Of a stretch of 40,738 bases of DNA, positions 36,387-40,738 are shown piece by piece (the stretch's first letter is position 1; each line of letters starts with the position of its first letter). The notes beneath the pieces are model-generated. The model had not been told where the DNA came from. It worked only from the letters and a program-made list of their open reading frames with translations, and ran no database searches. Origin of the DNA: Paludibacteraceae bacterium (GTDB taxonomy: Bacteria > Bacteroidota > Bacteroidia > Bacteroidales > Paludibacteraceae); the NCBI GenBank assembly GCA_017471285.1, contig JAFUUZ010000004.1, positions 1 to 40,738 on the forward strand. Direction: 5' to 3'. Both the position numbers and the translations under genes were made by a program.

Positions 36387-38350
36387 ACCCTGTTCCCCAG
36401 AATCTTGCAGATCTCGTTCCGCGCTTTGATAAGCTCCGGCTGATGCGCCAGAATCTGCATCTGGCGGTCTATATCATTATTCGCCTGCGCATCCTTCAGC
36501 CCCTCCTCCAACTCGGCTATCTGGATATTGATTACCGTCAGCTTAATCTCGTATAACAATTGCGTCACCAGTTCGCCGAGGCGGTCCTCAAAATCCGCTG
36601 ACGCAAACTGATATTTCTCGGCTATCATATCTATGGCGATAGCGCTTATCAGCGGATCGGGGTGGAACTTGAAGAACTGCTCCGCCTTGAATCCTTCGTC
36701 CTTGCAATGCCGTTTGAACTCGTCCATTATCTGTTGGAACACTTCATACGGCGGCTTGATCTCGTCTTGTTCGAGCGTGTAGATAATCACTTCGCCGATA
36801 CTGTACACCACCCCTTCTACCTCTATGGGACGCTCGCCATAACGCACCAATAATTGCAGCAGGTTATAATAGTTTTTCTCCAGCTGGCTCTTTGGCGTTA
36901 TCTGCGGACGCTGCGGATGGACCGGTTTGACCGCCACCTCTGCTATCGGTTCCGGACTTGTGCTCTCCGGTTCCCGGGTCTCTGCCTCTGCCGCCTGCTC
37001 TTCCTGCTTACGGTGTTCCTCCATCCGTTTGCGGCGCAGTTTGATCACTTCATTGGTCAGTATCTGTTCCCCTATATGCAGCCTCTCCGCACAATCTTTG
37101 ATATAGACCTGGCGCGTGATCATATCCGGGATGATAGCAATGGAAGCCGTGATATCCTTTATCAGCGCAGCGCGTTTCTGCGGGTTGTCACCGGCATCGT
37201 TGCTGAGCAAGGCGGATTTGAAGCGGATGAAATCAGTCTTGTTCGCCTCGATATACCGGATAAACTCCGTAGAGTCGTGGTTCTGCGCGTAGCTGTCCGG
37301 GTCTTCTCCGTCCGGCAGCAGCACCACATTGACGTTGAACCCTTCCTCCAGAAACATGTCTATTCCTCGCAGCGCCGCATGAATACCTGCCGCATCACCG
37401 TCATAGAGCACCGTGATATTGGAGGTGAACCGCTGTATCAGCCGTATCTGCGGCTTGGTCAGCGCCGTGCCGCCGCTCGCCACCACATTCTCTATCCCGC
37501 TCTGGTGCATCGAGATCACGTCCATCTGGCCTTCTACCAGATAGCACATGTCCGCACGGGAGATAGCCTGCTTGGCTTGGAAGAGACCGTACAACTCGTT
37601 GGTCTTGGAATAGATGATGGAGTCCGGCGAGTTGACGTATTTGCCTACGTTCTCTTTCTTCTTCAATATACGTCCGGCGAAAGCGACGGGCTTGCCGCTG
37701 ACGGTGAAGATAGGGAACATCACGCGGTCGCGGAAACGGTCATACAGCCGGCCGTCTTCGCTCTTGCCTACCACTCCTACACCGATCTTGGTATCTACAT
37801 CATTGACGATAAACTCCTCCTTGAATCCTTTCTCCTTCAGCGCTTTCGCCAGCGGGTTGCCTTTCTCCGGCGAATAGCCGAGCTGGAACTTGCGGATGAT
37901 ATCGTCGCGCAGACCGCGTTCGCGGAAATAGCCCAGACCGATAGCCTGTCCCTCCGGCGTGTCCCATAACTGGGACTGAAACCATTTGTTGGCGAAATCA
38001 TTGACCACAAACATGGACTCGCGGTTATCCTGCCGCTGCTGTTCCTCCGCCGTCATCTCGCGTTCCTCCACCTCGATATGGTATTTCTTGCCCAGCTGTT
38101 TCACCGCCTCGACGAACGTACACTGCTCTATCTCCATGATGAACTTGAGTGCATGTCCGCTGGCTCCGCAGCCGAAACATTTGTATATACCCTTGGAGGG
38201 ACTGACAGTAAAAGACCCTGTCTTTTCCGTATGGAAAGGACAGAGTCCGATAAGGTTCGCTCCGCGTTTGCGGAGTGTTACATAGTCGCTGACAACCTCT
38301 TCTATCTTAGCCGCAGCAAAAATCCTATCTATCGTTTCTCTCGGAATCAT
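36374..38350 (-). CDS. dnaG: DNA primase
   Basis: Makes RNA primers at the replication fork. 658 residues. Zinc-binding domain Cys37-x2-His40-x17-Cys58-x2-Cys61 (CPFH to CFGC); toprim catalytic core with Glu273 (LVEGQMDVI) and Asp317/Asp319 (LYDGDAAGIHA), then DGEDPDSY; and a C-terminal helicase-binding domain (~500-658). A Glu/Gln/Pro-rich linker is at ~465-510. The ATG at 38350 fits the family start MIPRETIDRIF; the open frame runs 30 codons further up over a hairpin. The last few codons and the stop lie in a heptamer array. Confidence 0.96.
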   Translation of the reverse strand: MIPRETIDRIFAAAKIEEVVSDYVTLRKRGANLIGLCPFHTEKTGSFTVSPSKGIYKCFGCGASGHALKFIMEIEQCTFVEAVKQLGKKYHIEVEEREMTAEEQQRQDNRESMFVVNDFANKWFQSQLWDTPEGQAIGLGYFRERGLRDDIIRKFQLGYSPEKGNPLAKALKEKGFKEEFIVNDVDTKIGVGVVGKSEDGRLYDRFRDRVMFPIFTVSGKPVAFAGRILKKKENVGKYVNSPDSIIYSKTNELYGLFQAKQAISRADMCYLVEGQMDVISMHQSGIENVVASGGTALTKPQIRLIQRFTSNITVLYDGDAAGIHAALRGIDMFLEEGFNVNVVLLPDGEDPDSYAQNHDSTEFIRYIEANKTDFIRFKSALLSNDAGDNPQKRAALIKDITASIAIIPDMITRQVYIKDCAERLHIGEQILTNEVIKLRRKRMEEHRKQEEQAAEAETREPESTSPEPIAEVAVKPVHPQRPQITPKSQLEKNYYNLLQLLVRYGERPIEVEGVVYSIGEVIIYTLEQDEIKPPYEVFQQIMDEFKRHCKDEGFKAEQFFKFHPDPLISAIAIDMIAEKYQFASADFEDRLGELVTQLLYEIKLTVINIQIAELEEGLKDAQANNDIDRQMQILAHQPELIKARNEICKILGNRVISV

Positions 38351-38368
38351 TCTGCATACCCGGAGCGT

Positions 38369-38387
38369 CTTCCCGCTAATCGGGAAG
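38369..38387 (-). other. Hairpin in the dnaG leader
   Basis: CTTCCCG (38369-38375), loop CTAAT, CGGGAAG (38381-38387), about 20 nt before the dnaG start. It has no T run, so it is probably not a terminator; it may be a control or processing site. Confidence 0.5.
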
Positions 38388-38414
38388 AGCGGTCTCCACC
38401 TAGTAGGGTTATTA

Positions 38415-39152
38415 TTAATCTTGGTACCATAAATAAACACCGACTTTGATATTCCATTGATCCAGCCGGCCGCGGGTATGGTTACCGTTCTCGAAATCGC
38501 GGTTCTTATACGGGTTGATCAGACCGAAATCATATCCTCCGCGCAGGAAATAACGTTTGTATTGGAATCCGGCACCCACGCCCCATGTCACATTCAGACG
38601 GCGCAGGTTTTCATCGTTGACAGTTGTTTTATAGGCGCTGTTTCTGGGACCATAAGTAGTGGTGATATCGCCCGTATAGAGATCCTCTTCACGCCTGTCC
38701 TGACGCATATCGAAAGTCAGACCGCACTGGAGGGTAGGACCGGTATAGAGCATCAGATAGGTCTCTTTGGCTATCTCGAACTTATACTGCCAGTCCACAA
38801 ACAGCTCCAGTTCCTGATACGTGATCAGCTGGCGTCCCTGCGGGTATTTGCCGTAAGAGGCATTGATTGATTTCCACCCTCCGTTGGATACGCCGAACGT
38901 ATAGTTCAAACCGATGGAGGTTCCGAAACCGGCAATGATACTGCCGTCATACACCACACCTACCTTGAAACCGTTCATCTTCACCACATGGCTCAGCGAG
39001 TCTTTCGCATACGAAGGATTATCCGGGCTGTTGAGCCGCAATATCGGCTGCGCCCATCCTATCTGCAGACCGAATCCCTGTTTGGGCAGATCAACGGCGA
39101 ACACACCTGCTGCCACACAGGCCAAAATCACTGTTAAAAAAACTTTCTTCAT
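38415..39152 (-). CDS. Outer-membrane beta-barrel protein
   Basis: 245 residues. Signal peptide ~1-19 (MKKVFLTVILACVAAGVFA). The rest is alternating strands with aromatic residues at strand ends (FGLQIGWAQPIL, IGLNYTFGV, LYTGPTLQCGLTF, WGVGAGFQYKRYFLRGGYDFGL) and a terminal strand ending with an aromatic residue (KVGVYLWYQD), as in small porin-like barrels. The start at 39152 has an AGGAG sequence 7 bases upstream, a rare Shine-Dalgarno-like site here. The role is unknown. It lies between the OstA-like gene and dnaG. Confidence 0.85.
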   Translation of the reverse strand: MKKVFLTVILACVAAGVFAVDLPKQGFGLQIGWAQPILRLNSPDNPSYAKDSLSHVVKMNGFKVGVVYDGSIIAGFGTSIGLNYTFGVSNGGWKSINASYGKYPQGRQLITYQELELFVDWQYKFEIAKETYLMLYTGPTLQCGLTFDMRQDRREEDLYTGDITTTYGPRNSAYKTTVNDENLRRLNVTWGVGAGFQYKRYFLRGGYDFGLINPYKNRDFENGNHTRGRLDQWNIKVGVYLWYQD

Positions 39153-39171
39153 ATATCTTCTCCTTTCATTT

Positions 39172-39212
39172 TTCTTATCTCGCTCTGCTCGAACGATTAT
39201 TGCTACGCAATT
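39172..39212 (+). repeat. Divergent copy of the double-hairpin unit
   Basis: TTCTTATCTCG and CTCGAACGAT are shared with the 45-bp units at 10358-10542, but the loops differ: CTCTG in the first, and ATTGC-TAC-GCAAT as the second hairpin. Confidence 0.75.
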
Positions 39213-39232
39213 TTCACCTTTCATTTTTCACC
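39211..39232 (-). repeat. Heptamers at the OstA-like stop
   Basis: On the minus strand GTGAAAA, ATGAAAG and GTGAAAA. The TGA stop of the OstA-like gene (39214-39216) is in the last one. Confidence 0.7.
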
Positions 39233-40738
39233 TTCCGGAACACATCCTGCGCGTCCGTGGGTCTCACCTCTGCCGCCCAGAAGAAAAGCGCCAGACGGTC
39301 GCCTCCGCTCGGGATCTGGTCCATCGGATAGAGCACTCCCGTCGTCTCTTTCGTAAAACGCATATGGTGCATCTGCCGGTCTTCTATATACATCCGGACG
39401 AAACTGCTCTCCGTCGTGTTCAGCCCCACATAGTCGCCGCCGTCTTCTTTGGCGTAGTAGATGGTCAGCGCATTGCCGCTCATGTCGATGATATCCAGCT
39501 CTCCGTCTTTGATATAGGCGGTCACTTCCTTTCCGCTCATCTGGTTGTAATAGTCGATCGAGTCCTCCATCACGCATAGCGCCTTCCCCACTCCGTACAG
39601 GTGCTCCACTGCGCCGTTGACGATGTAAATCGTCATGCTGTCCGCCGATATCTGCTGGTTCTCGTTCCAGCAGATCGGATGGATATACAGATGCATCGTG
39701 GAGTCGGACCCCAGATATACCATCGAGTCGCACACCATTTGCGCGTCGTTCCGGTACACCCGTACGCCGTAATGCCCGCGTACGCGGCGGTAGGTGCTGT
39801 CCAGCAAGGCGGAATCGGTATAATGCAGCTCCTCCGTAAACAGCGTGTCCGCGTGGATATACGTGATATGCGCGGTGTCCGACCAGTCCACCATCAGCGC
39901 GCTGTCGGTGGCATAACCGCGGCTGTTCTCCTCCCACATCTGCCCGTACTCGCCGTAGAGGGTTGCTTCGTGGGTGGAGTCGCGCATCTCCATCCTGCCC
40001 AGTATCTCTCCGAAACCGATTCGCTTGTCGTAGTAGATTGTATCGCCGGTCATGAACCTGCCGTCGGAATGGTGTACGACAGACCGGTCAAGCAGCATGG
40101 ATTGTTCGTTATCGGTGTTGTACCATCCGCGGGAGGAATGGATATCCGTCTCTTCCTCGTAGATGATTTCTGTCGGGCTGATGATATCCGCAATCTTGGT
40201 GTCGGTGTTGTAAAGCATCGTGTCGCTCGTCAGCACGAACTTCGGGTTGACCAGTTTCACCCCGTCGCTGAACACGGCTTGCTTGGTGTTCGGACGGTAG
40301 TTGCCGCGAAGGGAAGTCAGGGTGTTGAGCGAGTCCTGCACTTCGCCGCCGGTCCAGTAATACGCAACACCTGCCGCGCGGTCGTAGTTCATACTGTCCG
40401 TCGTCAGGATCGTCGGATTGCCGTCTTTGCGGCCGTGGATCAGTTTCACATGACGGCGTAATCGCGCAAGCTTGGTGTTCCCGTCGTAAAACAGCTTGTC
40501 GCCGAAACCCTCCAGCGTATCGCCTTGCACAAAACGCACATGACCGAAAGCATCCAGCGAATTTGTCTTCTCGTAGAAATAGGCGCTGTCGCAATACATC
40601 AGCATTTCGTCATGGCGGAAGAGGACATTGCCCTTCAGAATCTGCGCATCCGATAGCCTCTCCTGGTCAAACTGCAGGTTGTTTGCACGCTCCAGATACA
40701 CCATCGTCTGGGAAATTGAAAATTGAAAATTGAAAATT
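39214..40738 (-). CDS. OstA-like organic solvent tolerance/LPS transport protein, partial
   Basis: A protein of the OstA (LptA/LptD N-domain) type: repeated short strands with G-x-V-x-F and D-x-A-Y-F-Y patterns (ILKGNVLFRHDEMLMYCDSAYFYE, ~21-44 from the first Met), TLEGFGDKLFYDGNTKLARLRR and later DSMVYLGSDSTMHLY. Such proteins carry or shape lipopolysaccharide in the periplasm. The first Met in the window is at 40704, but no signal peptide follows it, and the frame is open to the window edge through a heptamer array (40708-40738), so the true start is probably outside the window. At least 496 residues are present. Confidence 0.85.
   Translation of the reverse strand, partial: IFNFQFSISQTMVYLERANNLQFDQERLSDAQILKGNVLFRHDEMLMYCDSAYFYEKTNSLDAFGHVRFVQGDTLEGFGDKLFYDGNTKLARLRRHVKLIHGRKDGNPTILTTDSMNYDRAAGVAYYWTGGEVQDSLNTLTSLRGNYRPNTKQAVFSDGVKLVNPKFVLTSDTMLYNTDTKIADIISPTEIIYEEETDIHSSRGWYNTDNEQSMLLDRSVVHHSDGRFMTGDTIYYDKRIGFGEILGRMEMRDSTHEATLYGEYGQMWEENSRGYATDSALMVDWSDTAHITYIHADTLFTEELHYTDSALLDSTYRRVRGHYGVRVYRNDAQMVCDSMVYLGSDSTMHLYIHPICWNENQQISADSMTIYIVNGAVEHLYGVGKALCVMEDSIDYYNQMSGKEVTAYIKDGELDIIDMSGNALTIYYAKEDGGDYVGLNTTESSFVRMYIEDRQMHHMRFTKETTGVLYPMDQIPSGGDRLALFFWAAEVRPTDAQDVFRKVKNER
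40708..40738 (-). repeat. Heptamer array at the window edge
   Basis: ATTGAAA units on the plus strand (AATTTTC in the sense of the OstA-like gene), at least four, running off the end of the window. Confidence 0.8.

Noticed and set aside
36854-37969. 371-codon frame opposite dnaG
   Set aside because: Shadow frame; dnaG motifs are complete in the true frame.
38351-38440. 30-codon extension of dnaG
   Set aside because: The stretch overlaps the outer-membrane protein gene's end and a hairpin; primases start at MIPRETID-like sequence.

Overview
The window looks like chromosomal DNA from an uncultured member of the Bacteroidales, probably a gut-type lineage. At least eight promoters have the Bacteroidetes form TTTG, 19-20 bp, TAnnTTTG. 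Start codons have A-rich leaders, mostly without Shine-Dalgarno sequences. The gene content is also typical of the order: a hybrid two-component system, DUF4827, InlB-type surface repeats, an OstA-like protein and a fused NfnA/NfnB protein. No genus can be assigned from sequence alone.

Layout. Positions 1-2080 hold an accessory-looking block: a folded three-way-junction sequence, four small unknown or weakly known genes, and a promoter that opens a ~320 nt structured leader. Next on the minus strand come a 43-residue peptide gene and a ~1970-residue surface protein. The plus strand then carries menA, rmlA, a repeat array, and an envelope operon (hybrid sensor/regulator, FKBP lipoprotein, DUF4827 lipoprotein, glmM, lpxB). 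It meets, tail to tail, a minus-strand operon rsfS-ftsH-M16 protease-surE-small membrane protein. From 24.2 kb the plus strand runs lipoprotein, SRPBCC protein, psd, deoC, nfnA-nfnB fusion, dacB, birA, rmlB. From 32.8 kb to the end the minus strand carries an AraC regulator, rpsT, tRNA-Glu, a glycosyltransferase, a radical SAM protein, dnaG, an outer-membrane protein and an OstA-like protein cut by the window edge. Much of this serves the envelope (lipid A, peptidoglycan, dTDP-rhamnose, phosphatidylethanolamine, outer-membrane assembly); the rest is housekeeping.

The most unusual signal is a population of very short repeats that fill gaps and sit in frame inside genes: (1) heptamer arrays, often of the form RYTGANA; (2) C/G-rich palindromes with an AGCCCC-type flank; (3) 16-bp units around CAGCGAAGCGGTCT; (4) 45-bp double-hairpin units separated by heptamers; (5) 11-bp arrays. 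They supply stop codons to about eight genes, abut or supply several start codons, and account for apparent peptide inserts in RmlA, BirA, the NfnA-NfnB fusion and a glycosyltransferase that carries four. The form recalls the protein-coding palindromic elements known from Rickettsia, but it is more diverse and modular. This is the best candidate here for an undescribed system. The structured leader at 711-1031 is the second.
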